Shown here: positions 8,979 to 16,759 of the stretch, piece after piece
Numbering within the stretch: position 1 is the first letter of the stretch
How the letters are laid out: each line of letters opens with the position of its first letter
Source of the DNA: Streptomyces sindenensis
Lineage (GTDB): Bacteria; Actinomycetota; Actinomycetes; Streptomycetales; Streptomycetaceae
Length of the DNA: 64,000 nt
Assembly: GCF_014649035.1 (NCBI RefSeq)
Contig: NZ_BMSG01000015.1
Coordinates: 62,001 to 126,000, forward strand
Direction: 5' to 3'
Program-made: the position numbers and the translations under genes
The notes under the pieces: generated by a model
Database searches by the model: none
The model's input: the letters and a program-made list of their open reading frames with translations, nothing else
Told to the model about the DNA's origin: nothing

Positions 8979-10141
8979 CGCTCGGTGCGCTTCCTCGTCG
9001 TGGGGCCGGACATGCCGACAAGTTCCTGGTAGAGACCGGCAACCGCCCCCGCGGTCCGTCGGACGTCGAAGGCCGCCCGGGCGTGCCGCAGGGCCCGGCG
9101 GGAGACCGCCTCGCGCAGATTCCGGTCGGTGAGCAGGGCGGTCAGCGCCGCGGCCAGGGCCGCCGGATCCTCCGGTGGTACGAGACAGTGGTCCTCGTCG
9201 CCGGGCGGCAGGCTCTCCCGCGCGCCGTTGACATCGGTCAGCACGACGGCGCGTCCGCAGGCCATCGCCTCCAGCGGGGCCAGCGCCATGCCTTCCCAGC
9301 GGGAGGGCAGCACGAGGACGTCCGCCGCGTGGATCCACGGCCGTACGTCCTCGCAGTCGCCCGTGAACAGCACCCCCGGCGGGGCCGACCGCTCAAGCCC
9401 GTCCCGGTCGGGCCCGTCGCCCACCAGGACCAGCCGCGCCCCCGGCACCGCGATCCGGCGCCAGGCCCGCAGCAGGATGTCCTGGCCCTTCTGCCGGGTC
9501 AGGCGGCCGACGCAGACGACCAGCGGGGCGTCCCGGCCCGTGCCCTCCAGCAGGGGAAGGGCGGCGCGGGCCTGCGCCCGGACCGTGTGGTCGCCGGGGC
9601 GGAACCGGTCGAGGTCGATGCCGTTGTGGATGACCGACCAGCGGGCGGCGATGCCCGCCTCCTGCCCGGTGCGGCGCTCCGACTCGCTGACGCACAGGAT
9701 GTGATCGGCCCAGCGCGCGCCGAACCGCTCCCAGCCGAGCGCGAGTTCCGCGGTGCGCCCGCCGACGGCCTCGAACGACCAGGCGTGCGGCTGGAAGACC
9801 GTGGGGACCCGGCCGCGTACCGCGATCCGGCCCGCGAGGCCCGCCTTGGCGCTGTGGGCGTGCACCACGTGCGGGCGGCTCGCGCGGACGATCCGGCGGG
9901 CGGCCGCGACCTCACCGGCCAGCCGGGGCCCGGGGGCACGGGTCGCGGACCAGCCGTGGACCTCGGCCCCCGCTGCCGCCGCCCCGACGGCCAGCGGGCT
10001 GCCGGGCGGGCAGGCCACCACGGGCCGCAGTCCGGCACCGGCCTGGGCCCTGACGAGATCGGTGACGACCCGGGCCACACCGCCGTCCACGGGCTGAACC
10101 ACATGAAGGACCGTCAGTTGTCTTTCCTGAGTACGACGCAT
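8975..10141 (-). CDS. GT4-family glycosyltransferase, first gene of the EPS operon
   Basis: The 388-aa GT-B protein begins with VLHVVQPVDGGVARVV, carries HAHSAKAGLAGR, and has the donor-site region VGRLTRQKGQD followed by PSRWEGMALAPLEAMACG with the E-x7-E pattern. It most resembles the WcaA/RfaB-like group that extends lipid-linked repeat units. The ATG at 10141 is used; a GTG three codons upstream is an equally possible start because the ribosome-binding site (GAAGAGAG) is weak. It is the promoter-proximal gene, so transcription of the whole eight-gene operon should start in the gap to its right. Confidence 0.88.
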   Translation of the reverse strand: MRRTQERQLTVLHVVQPVDGGVARVVTDLVRAQAGAGLRPVVACPPGSPLAVGAAAAGAEVHGWSATRAPGPRLAGEVAAARRIVRASRPHVVHAHSAKAGLAGRIAVRGRVPTVFQPHAWSFEAVGGRTAELALGWERFGARWADHILCVSESERRTGQEAGIAARWSVIHNGIDLDRFRPGDHTVRAQARAALPLLEGTGRDAPLVVCVGRLTRQKGQDILLRAWRRIAVPGARLVLVGDGPDRDGLERSAPPGVLFTGDCEDVRPWIHAADVLVLPSRWEGMALAPLEAMACGRAVVLTDVNGARESLPPGDEDHCLVPPEDPAALAAALTALLTDRNLREAVSRRALRHARAAFDVRRTAGAVAGLYQELVGMSGPTTRKRTER

Positions 10142-10583
10142 GTGCAGCACGCACGGCTCTCTTCGCTCAATCCGGTGAGTAAAGCCGAGGTGCACTTTGG
10201 CAGATATGTGGCGATATCGTGCGCGTGACTCGCTCATACGACCACATGGGGATCGCACGTCCGGGTAGACCGTTCGAGTGGCCGGGCGGCAGACCGGCGC
10301 AGGCCCGGGTGCCCTGCACGAGCCCGTGGCGAAAGGGATCTCGGGGGTCCGGGGCGGGGAGCGGCTCAGGTGTTCCGTACGGTGCCCGCCGGCTATACGG
10401 TCAGCCTTTTCCGGTGGCGCACACACCGCCGATCGCCGCAATGGATGGCGGCACCATCCATCGTCCCGCTCCGCCGGTCCCGGGCGGTGCCGGCACGGTC
10501 GACGAAACGCCCGGAGCGCCCCGGACGGTGCCGGGGCGCTCCGGGCGACGGGTCGGCCCACACGGTCGGCGGGCCCTCGCGGG
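10142..10583. other. Intergenic region holding the EPS operon promoter
   Basis: This gap of about 440 bases has no convincing coding frame. The half next to the glycosyltransferase must hold the leftward EPS promoter but shows no clear consensus. A short dyad of 8-bp arms with a 5-nt loop lies at 10441-10461 (ATGGATGG/CCATCCAT), and a terminator lies near the right edge. Confidence 0.5.
10508..10547 (-). terminator. Hairpin after polyprenyl synthase gene
   Basis: A perfect 15-bp inverted repeat (10508-10522 and 10533-10547) with a 10-nt loop lies 36 bp downstream of the leftward stop codon at 10584. Confidence 0.8.
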
Positions 10584-11633
10584 TCAGCCGGTGCGGTCCA
10601 CGAGATACGGGAACAGCGTGAGCAGATCCCCCTTGGCCTCGTCGGCCAGCGGCACCCGGTCCAGACAGGCACGGGCCGCGGCCAGGTGCTCCCGCGCCTC
10701 GGTGACCGCCGCCCGCCGCCCGCCCGCCTCGTCGATCAGCTCCGCCGCCCGGCGCGCCGCCGCGTCGTCGAGCGGCCCGGCGGAGGTGAGCAGCGCGTCG
10801 AGACGCCCGGCCGCCGGATGGCCGGCGGACAGCGCCGCGAGTACCGGGTACGTCTTCTTGCCCCGCCGCAGATCGCTGTGGACGGGCTTACCCGTCACCT
10901 GCGGGTCGCCCCAGATCCCCAGCAGGTCGTCCACCGCCTGGAACGCCACCCCCACATGCCGCCCCGCCAGATCCAGCGCCTCGGCGGTGGACGCCGGGGC
11001 GCCCGCCAATACCGCGCCCAGGGCGGCCGCGCCACCGAGCAGGGAGCCCGTCTTGTGGGTGGCCATCGCCCGGTACTCGTGCGGCAGGACGGCCCCGGGA
11101 CCGGACCACGGCCGGGACTCGAAGAGCAGGTCCTGCGCCTGACCGCGCACCAGATCACCCAGTGCGCCCGCCAGTTGCCGCACCGCCGCGGGGCCGCCGG
11201 GGCCGGGCGCCTCCGCGAGGGTGGAGACGGCCAGGGCGAACAGGGCGTCCCCCGCGAGGACCGCCGGGCCGGTGCCGTACGCCTTCCACAGCGTCGGCCG
11301 GCGGCGGCGGGTCTCGTCGCCGTCCATGATGTCGTCGTGGATCAGCGAGAAGGTGTGGATCAACTCGACGGCCACCGCCCCGAGCACCCCGTCCTCACCG
11401 CTGCCGCCCGCCGCCCGGGCGCCGAGCACCGCGAGCGCCTGGCGGACCCCCTTGCCCTGCGATCCGGGCACGGGCTCGCCGTCGGCACCGCGCCAGCCCA
11501 GCGAGAAGGCCGCCGTCTCCGCGTGCCAGGGGTGCAGCCGGCCCACCGACGCCACCAGGGCCGGGCGCACCAGCTCGCGGCACCGGTCCAGTATCTGCGG
11601 CGCGCTTGCCCGGCGGGTCGTGGAGAGCGTCAT
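10584..11633 (-). CDS. Trans-polyprenyl diphosphate synthase
   Basis: The 349-aa protein has the polyprenyl synthetase fold motifs: the first aspartate-rich motif DDIMDGDETRRRRPT starting at residue 100, HKTGSLL near 193, FQAVDDLLGIWGD near 231 as the second Asp motif, and the TGKPVHSDLRRGKKTYP loop. The enzyme condenses isopentenyl diphosphate with allylic diphosphates. The large residues before the first motif suggest a short to medium product (C15-C20), but this is a guess. It is ATGA-coupled to the TPR gene. No terpene cyclase is adjacent, so the use of the product is open. Confidence 0.92.
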   Translation of the reverse strand: MTLSTTRRASAPQILDRCRELVRPALVASVGRLHPWHAETAAFSLGWRGADGEPVPGSQGKGVRQALAVLGARAAGGSGEDGVLGAVAVELIHTFSLIHDDIMDGDETRRRRPTLWKAYGTGPAVLAGDALFALAVSTLAEAPGPGGPAAVRQLAGALGDLVRGQAQDLLFESRPWSGPGAVLPHEYRAMATHKTGSLLGGAAALGAVLAGAPASTAEALDLAGRHVGVAFQAVDDLLGIWGDPQVTGKPVHSDLRRGKKTYPVLAALSAGHPAAGRLDALLTSAGPLDDAAARRAAELIDEAGGRRAAVTEAREHLAAARACLDRVPLADEAKGDLLTLFPYLVDRTG

Positions 11634-12688
11634 CGGCGGTCGTCCCCGGCATCGGCCGACACGGGTTCCACGCCGAGTTCGGCGTACGCCTTCTCGACCA
11701 TCTCCCGGGCGTTGAGCAGCCCGATCCGGCTGAGCCTGCCGCGCAGTTCGTCCAGGTCGGCGGCGGTGGCGTCGCGGTCCCGGCCGAGCCTGGCCCGGGC
11801 CTTGACCAGGCCGAGCGAGGCCAGTGCCTCGCCCCGCGGCTCGTCCATCGCACGGAACTCGCCGAGCGCCTGCTCGTACACCTCGCGAGCCTCCTCGTAC
11901 CGCCCGGCGCGGAACAGCACGTTGGCCCGCATCTTGTGGTTGTACGCCAGGGCGCTGGAGAGGTTCATCTCACGGCAGGTGACCTCGGCCTCGGCGAGCA
12001 GATCGAGCGCCCGCCCGGTCGCCCCGTCCCGGAGGGAAACGATGTCGGCGATGCCACGCAGCGCCCAGGCCCGGCCCCGCCGGTCGTCCGCGTCGCCCGC
12101 CAGGACCGCGGCTTCCTCGAACATCTCCAGGGCGGTGTCCAGCGAACCGGTGTTGCGGTGGATCTGCGCGATGCCCTCCAGCGCCCAGACGGTGTGCCGG
12201 GCCTCGCCCCGGGCGCGGGCCTCGGCCAGCAGTTGTTCGTGCAGCGTCGCCACGGTCGCGTAGTCGCCCTGGATCCGGCCGGTCTCGGCGAGACCGGCCA
12301 GCGAGTAGCCGCGGGCGACCACGTCACCGCCCCGCTTCCCGAGCTCCGCGGCGAGGCCGAGCAGCCGGAACGCGAGGCGCAGCGCCCCGCGTTGACGCGC
12401 CAGCGTGCCACCGCTCCACAGCGCCCAGGCCATCGCGCCGGTGTTCCCGGCCGACCGTGCCGCCCGGTAGCTGGACTTCCAGGCCCGGTCGGCCTCCGCG
12501 ACCTGGCCGAGCCTGCGGTGCGCCTCGGCCACGGCCAGGCCGGCGCGCGCCACCTCCTCCTGCGATCCGGAGAGCTCAGCCTGCCTCAAGTGGCGTACGC
12601 CCTCGGCCAGTACGTCGGTGAGAGAGGCGTTCACCGACATCTTGGTGAGAGCTCCCTGGTATTCGGGCGCCAGTGCCTTGGTCTGCAT
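11630..12688 (-). CDS. Tetratricopeptide-repeat protein coupled to polyprenyl synthase
   Basis: The 352-aa protein is almost entirely helical. It has a run of TPR-like units from about residue 35 to 320, for example the unit with AYNHKMRANVLFRAGRYEEAREVYEQ split over two helices and the repeated G-x3-Y/A-x8-A spacing. No DNA-binding, kinase or catalytic domain and no signal peptide is seen, so it is probably a cytosolic scaffold or protein-interaction partner. The stop overlaps the start of the polyprenyl synthase as ATGA. A strong 32-bp dyad lies 39 nt upstream of the start. Function is unknown. Confidence 0.8.
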   Translation of the reverse strand: MQTKALAPEYQGALTKMSVNASLTDVLAEGVRHLRQAELSGSQEEVARAGLAVAEAHRRLGQVAEADRAWKSSYRAARSAGNTGAMAWALWSGGTLARQRGALRLAFRLLGLAAELGKRGGDVVARGYSLAGLAETGRIQGDYATVATLHEQLLAEARARGEARHTVWALEGIAQIHRNTGSLDTALEMFEEAAVLAGDADDRRGRAWALRGIADIVSLRDGATGRALDLLAEAEVTCREMNLSSALAYNHKMRANVLFRAGRYEEAREVYEQALGEFRAMDEPRGEALASLGLVKARARLGRDRDATAADLDELRGRLSRIGLLNAREMVEKAYAELGVEPVSADAGDDRR

Positions 12689-12726
12689 GGGTGCCTTCCG
12701 CGCGGTGCCGGGCCCGGAACCGACAA

Positions 12727-12758
12727 CTATACCCTCTATGTATACATGGAGCGTATAG
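12727..12758. promoter_or_regulatory. 32-bp dyad operator upstream of the TPR/polyprenyl synthase operon
   Basis: The dyad is centred between 12742 and 12743; 28 of 32 positions are symmetric. Outer arms are CTATAC and GTATAG, the core is the perfect palindrome ATGTATACAT (12738-12747). It is AT-rich against the surroundings and sits just before the leftward start at 12688, so it is probably a repressor site overlapping the promoter. Confidence 0.7.
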
Positions 12759-12867
12759 CGTGCCGGTCGTACGCGCCCGGATCTTGTGGGGGTGGGGCGC
12801 CGCTCGTCCTGTGCGGCGAACCGTCCTGTCGTCGATCAAGACGGCAGGTGGGCGCGGAGGGTTGCTC

Positions 12868-12895
12868 GGGCGGCCCAGGTCGTTCCGGGCCGCCC
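12868..12895 (-). terminator. Hairpin after TetR gene
   Basis: Nine-bp perfect arms (GGGCGGCCC and its complement) with a 10-nt loop lie 13 bp beyond the leftward TetR stop at 12909. Confidence 0.6.
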
Positions 12896-12908
12896 CGCCT
12901 GTGTCCCG

Positions 12909-13568
12909 TTACGCCCCGCCCTGCACCTTCTCCGTACGTCGCAGCCGGTGGCGTACCGCGCGCCGGGCCACCGGGCCGAGCTCGTCCAGCACTCCGGCGA
13001 GCGCGGCGAACTGCTCCAGCGCCTCGAAGGCCCGCTCCGCGCCCTCCGGATCGACGCCCTCGTACATCTCCAGGCCCACGAACGCCCCGGTCACGGCGCG
13101 CGCGAGCCCCACCGGATCGGTGAACTCGCCCAGCGGTGAGTTGGCCAGGATCCGGACGAGGACCTTCTCGATCTCGGTGGTCCACAGGTCCAGCCCGGCC
13201 GCGGTCGCGGGCGCCAGCCGGGGCTGGGTCTGGGCCCCCGCGAGCACCTGCGCCAGGAAGGCGACATGCCCGCCGGCCCGCTCCTCCTCGTGCAGTTCAC
13301 GCCCGCACCGCAGGAGTTCGGCGAGAGTGGTGACGGCGGCCAGCCGGTCGCGGTGGCGGGCCACGCGCTGCTCGGCGCCGTACCGGCAGGCCGCCGCGAG
13401 CAGTTCGTCGACCGAACCGAAGTGGTAGAAGACCAGCGCCTGGTTGACCCCGGCCGAGGCCGCCACCGAACGTGCCGACGCCTTCGCGATGCCGTGCTCG
13501 GCGAGTGTGCGCAACGCGCCTTCCAGGAGCTTCGTCCGGGTGTCCGCCCCGGCCGGCCCCGCCGTCAT
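12909..13568 (-). CDS. TetR-family regulator of the SRPBCC/DUF4166 operon
   Basis: The 219-aa protein has a TetR N-terminal helix-turn-helix at about residues 10-56 (LLEGALRTLAEHGIAKAS, then SVAASAGVNQALVFYHFGS) and a larger all-helical ligand domain. It ends an operon of three genes and overlaps the DUF4166 gene as ATGA. TetR proteins usually repress their own operon until a ligand binds. The two identical half-site palindromes upstream of the first gene of this operon (14961-14980 and 15008-15033) are the obvious candidate operators. The ligand is unknown. Confidence 0.88.
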   Translation of the reverse strand: MTAGPAGADTRTKLLEGALRTLAEHGIAKASARSVAASAGVNQALVFYHFGSVDELLAAACRYGAEQRVARHRDRLAAVTTLAELLRCGRELHEEERAGGHVAFLAQVLAGAQTQPRLAPATAAGLDLWTTEIEKVLVRILANSPLGEFTDPVGLARAVTGAFVGLEMYEGVDPEGAERAFEALEQFAALAGVLDELGPVARRAVRHRLRRTEKVQGGA

Positions 13569-14245
13569 GCCCGTGCCTCTTCGCGGACCGGGCGCAGGCC
13601 GGCGCGTACGCCGTGGCGCAGGGCGTCGACATAGCGGGCGCGGAACGTTCCCTCGTACCCGAACAGCGGGCCGAAGCGGCGGTTGGCCACCGTGACCCGG
13701 ATGCGGAAGCGGCCCGTGGAGTCGTCGAAGGACTCGCGGACCTCGGCGTCGCCGCCGATCAGATCGGGGACTCGCAGGTCGAGGGGCCCCTCGCGGAAAC
13801 GGTGCTCGCCGGAGCGGATCAGCAGCGAGCCGTCGGGTTCCGCGGTCAATCGCAGGTCGGTGGCCAGGTGCTGGTGCGTACCGAGGTAGTCCAGCACGCA
13901 GGACCGCTCGGGGCTGTACACCATCGTGGCGTCGAAGCGGCGCGGCCCGGTCGGCAGGGCGAAGGTCCGGACGAAGGTCACGGTCTCCCGGCCGTGGGAG
14001 TCGGTGTACGGCACGTTCTCGATGGTGAACGGAACGTCGCGGCCGGTCCTCGGCACGAGGATGTTGCGTGTGGCGCCGAGCGTGAGGAACGGCTTGACGA
14101 ACGCCCGGCCGTGCCAGATCCGATCCATGGACCCGCACCCCACGCAGGCCACGCCGCTCTCCAGCCCGACCGAGAAGCGGCGCTGCAACTCGGGGTGGAG
14201 CCGCGTGAAGTCGTCTCCCATCGCACGGGCGAATATCGAGGTCAC
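13565..14245 (-). CDS. DUF4166 domain protein
   Basis: The 226-aa protein starts with GTG at 14245, sharing GTGA with the stop of the upstream gene. It begins SIFARAMGDDFTRLHPELQRRFSVG, split here by position, which is the typical opening of DUF4166 proteins, and has LGTHQHLATDLRL and FRARYVDALRHG later. DUF4166 is often fused to saccharopine-dehydrogenase-like enzymes or found near SRPBCC proteins; its role is not established. A CVGCG motif near residue 34 has two close Cys. It lies between an SRPBCC-like gene and a TetR gene, which suggests a small-molecule or lipid-linked task. Confidence 0.75.
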   Translation of the reverse strand: MTSIFARAMGDDFTRLHPELQRRFSVGLESGVACVGCGSMDRIWHGRAFVKPFLTLGATRNILVPRTGRDVPFTIENVPYTDSHGRETVTFVRTFALPTGPRRFDATMVYSPERSCVLDYLGTHQHLATDLRLTAEPDGSLLIRSGEHRFREGPLDLRVPDLIGGDAEVRESFDDSTGRFRIRVTVANRRFGPLFGYEGTFRARYVDALRHGVRAGLRPVREEARA

Positions 14246-14934
14246 GGACGCTCCAGGCGGGCGAGGAGGGACGGGGCGACGGCCGGTCGGCCGGGCGGTC
14301 TGCGCAGACACCGCCGGGCGGCGGGCGTGAGCGGCGACGGGGGCACCAGCAGTGCGGCCAGGGCGGCCGGCAGCACGGCCGCCGGACCGAGGGGGAGGGC
14401 CGCCGCGACGAGAAGGAGCCGGACCAGCACCTCCGCCAGGGCGTGCGCCAGCGACCGGGCCGGGCCGATGTCGCGCTCGCACCACAGCCGCAGCCGGTCG
14501 AAGGACCAGGCCGTCGCCCAGCCCATCAGCGGCCGGAACACCAGCCGGTCCGCGACCGTGCCGAAGCGGCCCCAGCGGGTCCGGTAGTCGTACCCCGTCA
14601 GGAAACGGATGCCGTCGGCGGTGGGGACGTAACGCCAGTAGCCGCTGCCCTCGGCCAGCAGCGACAGCCGCTCCGACGAGGCGAACCGCAGGGCGGAGAC
14701 CCGCTCGCCGTCCGCCCTCTCCCGCTCGCCCGCGCTCGTCCCGGTCCCCGCCACGGTCAGGAAGGGCAGCACCCGGGTCGCGTACCGGAACCGCTGGGCG
14801 GAGTCCGCCGGGCCGGGCAGTGGGCTGATCTCGGTGAAGCGCAGATCCCACCGCTGGTGCTGGGCGGGATCCTGGGTCCGGGCCCACAGGCGCTCCGCAT
14901 CGGTACGGATCAACGCCTCTATGTACAGCCCCAC
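14242..14934 (-). CDS. SRPBCC-like lipid/ligand-binding protein with membrane tail
   Basis: The 230-aa protein has an SRPBCC-type N-terminal domain (about residues 1-150) beginning LYIEALIRTDAERLWARTQDP and HQRWDLRFTEI, as in polyketide cyclase/dehydrase-like folds. A hydrophobic helix-rich stretch follows near residues 165-205 (EVLVRLLLVAAALPLGPAA), so the protein is likely membrane-attached. GTG at 14934 is the only suitable start. Two palindromes upstream suggest regulation by the TetR encoded third in the operon. Substrate and reaction are not known. Confidence 0.72.
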   Translation of the reverse strand: MGLYIEALIRTDAERLWARTQDPAQHQRWDLRFTEISPLPGPADSAQRFRYATRVLPFLTVAGTGTSAGERERADGERVSALRFASSERLSLLAEGSGYWRYVPTADGIRFLTGYDYRTRWGRFGTVADRLVFRPLMGWATAWSFDRLRLWCERDIGPARSLAHALAEVLVRLLLVAAALPLGPAAVLPAALAALLVPPSPLTPAARRCLRRPPGRPAVAPSLLARLERP

Positions 14935-14960
14935 GTCTGGTCCCCCGGGTCGCCGCGCGT

Positions 14961-14980
14961 GTTTGAGCGAGTGCTCAAAC
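14961..14980. promoter_or_regulatory. Operator-like palindrome, proximal copy
   Basis: Perfect palindrome GTTTGAGC-N4-GCTCAAAC centred 36 bp upstream of the GTG at 14934. The core TTGAGC-N4-GCTCAA is repeated 50 bp further upstream. Likely TetR operator. Confidence 0.68.
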
Positions 14981-15007
14981 CCCTCCGCGTTTCAGGACGC
15001 TATCAAA

Positions 15008-15033
15008 GGGGGTTGAGCAGTCGCTCAACCCCC
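15008..15033. promoter_or_regulatory. Operator-like palindrome, distal copy, possibly also a terminator
   Basis: Perfect 11-bp arms GGGGGTTGAGC and GCTCAACCCCC with a 4-nt spacer. The core is identical to the copy at 14961-14980. It lies 16 bp after the stop of the leftward gene at 15049, so it could also terminate that transcript. Confidence 0.62.
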
Positions 15034-15048
15034 TCGGACGGTCCGTGC

Positions 15049-15948
15049 TCAGGCGGTGGCCGGAGGCCAGGGCACCTCGGCCAGTAGCGGAAGGATGTGC
15101 TTCTCCTCGTGGTCGAGGTGGGCGGTGAGCTCCTCGGTCATCCGGGCCAGCTCGGCGCGGAAGCGGTCCGGTTCCGTGATGGCGGCGTCGGCCAGCAGGG
15201 CCGCGAGCGCCGCCTGCACGGCCGCGATGGAGCGGTGCTCCTCCCGCAGCCGGTCGAAGACGTCCCGCAGATGGGGGTGATAACCCTCCATGGCGGGGAA
15301 CATGTGCCCGTCCTCGGCCGTGTGGTGGAACTCCAACGCCTGGCAGAAGGCGAGGCAGCGCTGCCGGATCTGCAGCCCGAGACCCGGGGCGGGCGGCTCG
15401 CCGGCGCCTCCGTGCCGCGCCCGCGCGTCGAAGTACGCCTCGGTCTCGTCGCGCACGTGGCGCAGTTGGCCCCGCAGCCAGGTGTGCACCTCGGCCATCT
15501 TGCCGGCGAGCGAGGTGACCGGGGGTGCCGCCGCGTCGGGGTCGGGGAGTTCCAGTACGACGACCGGCAGCACCCGGTCGGTCGCGTCCTGGTACTCCGC
15601 GTATCCGGGCGCCTCGGCGACGACCCGGGCGAAGAGTTCGTCGCGCCGGGCCCCTTCGGCGGGTACGGCGAGTGACTCGAACTCCTCGTCCCCCAGCTCG
15701 ACCCGCACGGTGGGGTGGGCGAGGAGGTTGCGGTACCAGTCGGGATGGAGGGGTGCGCCGAGGTTGGAGGCGACGACGAGGAGCCGGCGGCCGTCCCGGA
15801 CGTAGCCGAGCGGGGTGGTGTGCGGCTTCGCGGAGCGGGCTCCGGTGGTGGTGAGCAGAAGGAGGTCGGCGCCCTCGAAGGGGCCGCCGACCTTACCGGC
15901 GTTGGCGCGGAATTCGGTGATGACGGACTGCTGGAAGGTCTGCGGCAT
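15049..15948 (-). CDS. F420-dependent (DDN-like) reductase fused to a hemerythrin domain
   Basis: The 299-aa protein has two parts. Residues 1-135 match the deazaflavin-dependent nitroreductase (DDN/Rv3547) family: VITEFRANAGKVGGPFEG, LLLLTTTGARS and PTVRVELGDEEF. Residues 145-299 form a hemerythrin/HHE domain with the di-iron ligand pattern H-x-H-like FHHTAEDGHMFPAM, LREEHRSI and HLDHEEKHILP. The first half should use F420H2 to reduce quinones or nitro compounds; the second could sense or hold O2 or iron. Such fusions recur in actinobacteria. It is a single-gene unit with a weak ribosome-binding site. Confidence 0.85.
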   Translation of the reverse strand: MPQTFQQSVITEFRANAGKVGGPFEGADLLLLTTTGARSAKPHTTPLGYVRDGRRLLVVASNLGAPLHPDWYRNLLAHPTVRVELGDEEFESLAVPAEGARRDELFARVVAEAPGYAEYQDATDRVLPVVVLELPDPDAAAPPVTSLAGKMAEVHTWLRGQLRHVRDETEAYFDARARHGGAGEPPAPGLGLQIRQRCLAFCQALEFHHTAEDGHMFPAMEGYHPHLRDVFDRLREEHRSIAAVQAALAALLADAAITEPDRFRAELARMTEELTAHLDHEEKHILPLLAEVPWPPATA

Positions 15949-16329
15949 GGAGGTTCTGGGTCTCCCGGAAGAAATGCGGGCAGGTGGGGGCCCGGCGCCT
16001 GGCGGAGCGTCGTCCGCTGGGTGCGCAACGGCGGGCGGGCGGCCCGGGGCGGAGATGGCCCGGGGCCGAAGATGCTCAGAGGCAGGGGGCGATGAATGGA
16101 CTCATGGCGTCATCCCTGGGAGAAGGTGCTGGCTTGACCGCCGGCCGGCCCAGATCTCTTTGGCCGACGTCACGCTGCACGGACAGCATGAGAACCCGAT
16201 CCGCGCGTCGCTGTCAATGCGGGGGGCGGGCAGCGGAAGGGCGGGAACCGTGAAGGAGAGGATCGCGAAGGCGGGCGACGCCGGGAAAACGCGTTGCCCG
16301 CCCTGGGGATGCCTGCGACGCTTCCGGCC
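15949..16329. other. Divergent intergenic region
   Basis: About 380 bases between the leftward reductase-hemerythrin gene and the rightward DUF2087 gene. It must contain both promoters. Short frames on either strand lack a ribosome-binding site and look non-coding. No clear promoter consensus or riboswitch was recognised. Confidence 0.4.
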
Positions 16330-16629
16330 ATGCCCACGGAACAACAGACTCCCGCGCCGCTGCCCCCGACTCCTCGTACGCACGCGGTGGAGGCGCTCTT
16401 CTCGCACGGCCGCCTGGTCGCGATCCCGCGCAAGGAGGCCCGCAGGGAGCAGCTGCTCACGCACCTCGCCGACACGCTGTTCGAGCGGGAACGCTCGTAC
16501 ACCGAGCGCGAGGTGAACGAGGCGCTGCTCACCGTCCACGAGGACTGCTCCGCGCTGCGCCGCTATCTCGTCGTCGCCGGGCTGCTGGTCCGGCCCCGGG
16601 ACGGCAGCAGCTACCGCCGCGGCCGCTGA
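16330..16629 (+). CDS. DUF2087 domain protein
   Basis: The 99-aa protein carries the DUF2087 core at about residues 25-97: a short LVAIPRKEARREQLL stretch, an FERERSYTEREVNEAL helix pair, and the RRYLVVAGLLVRP ending with a SSYRR tail. DUF2087 has a winged-helix-like look and is often found fused to HTH domains, so a nucleic-acid role is suspected but unproved. The start is uncertain: ATG at 16309 and TTG at 16294 are in frame and none has a good ribosome-binding site. It stands alone, with its own likely promoter in the gap to its left. Confidence 0.75.
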   Translation: MPTEQQTPAPLPPTPRTHAVEALFSHGRLVAIPRKEARREQLLTHLADTLFERERSYTEREVNEALLTVHEDCSALRRYLVVAGLLVRPRDGSSYRRGR

Positions 16630-16759
16630 CCGGCGCGGACGGTCGGCGCAACGGGCCACCGCACGCCGCCGCCATGCCCCCTTCGCCGGACCGGGGCGGT
16701 CATGTGCTGGACTGGCGCTTTCGCCCGGATCGGCCAGCATCCCGCATTCAGGAGTTCTC

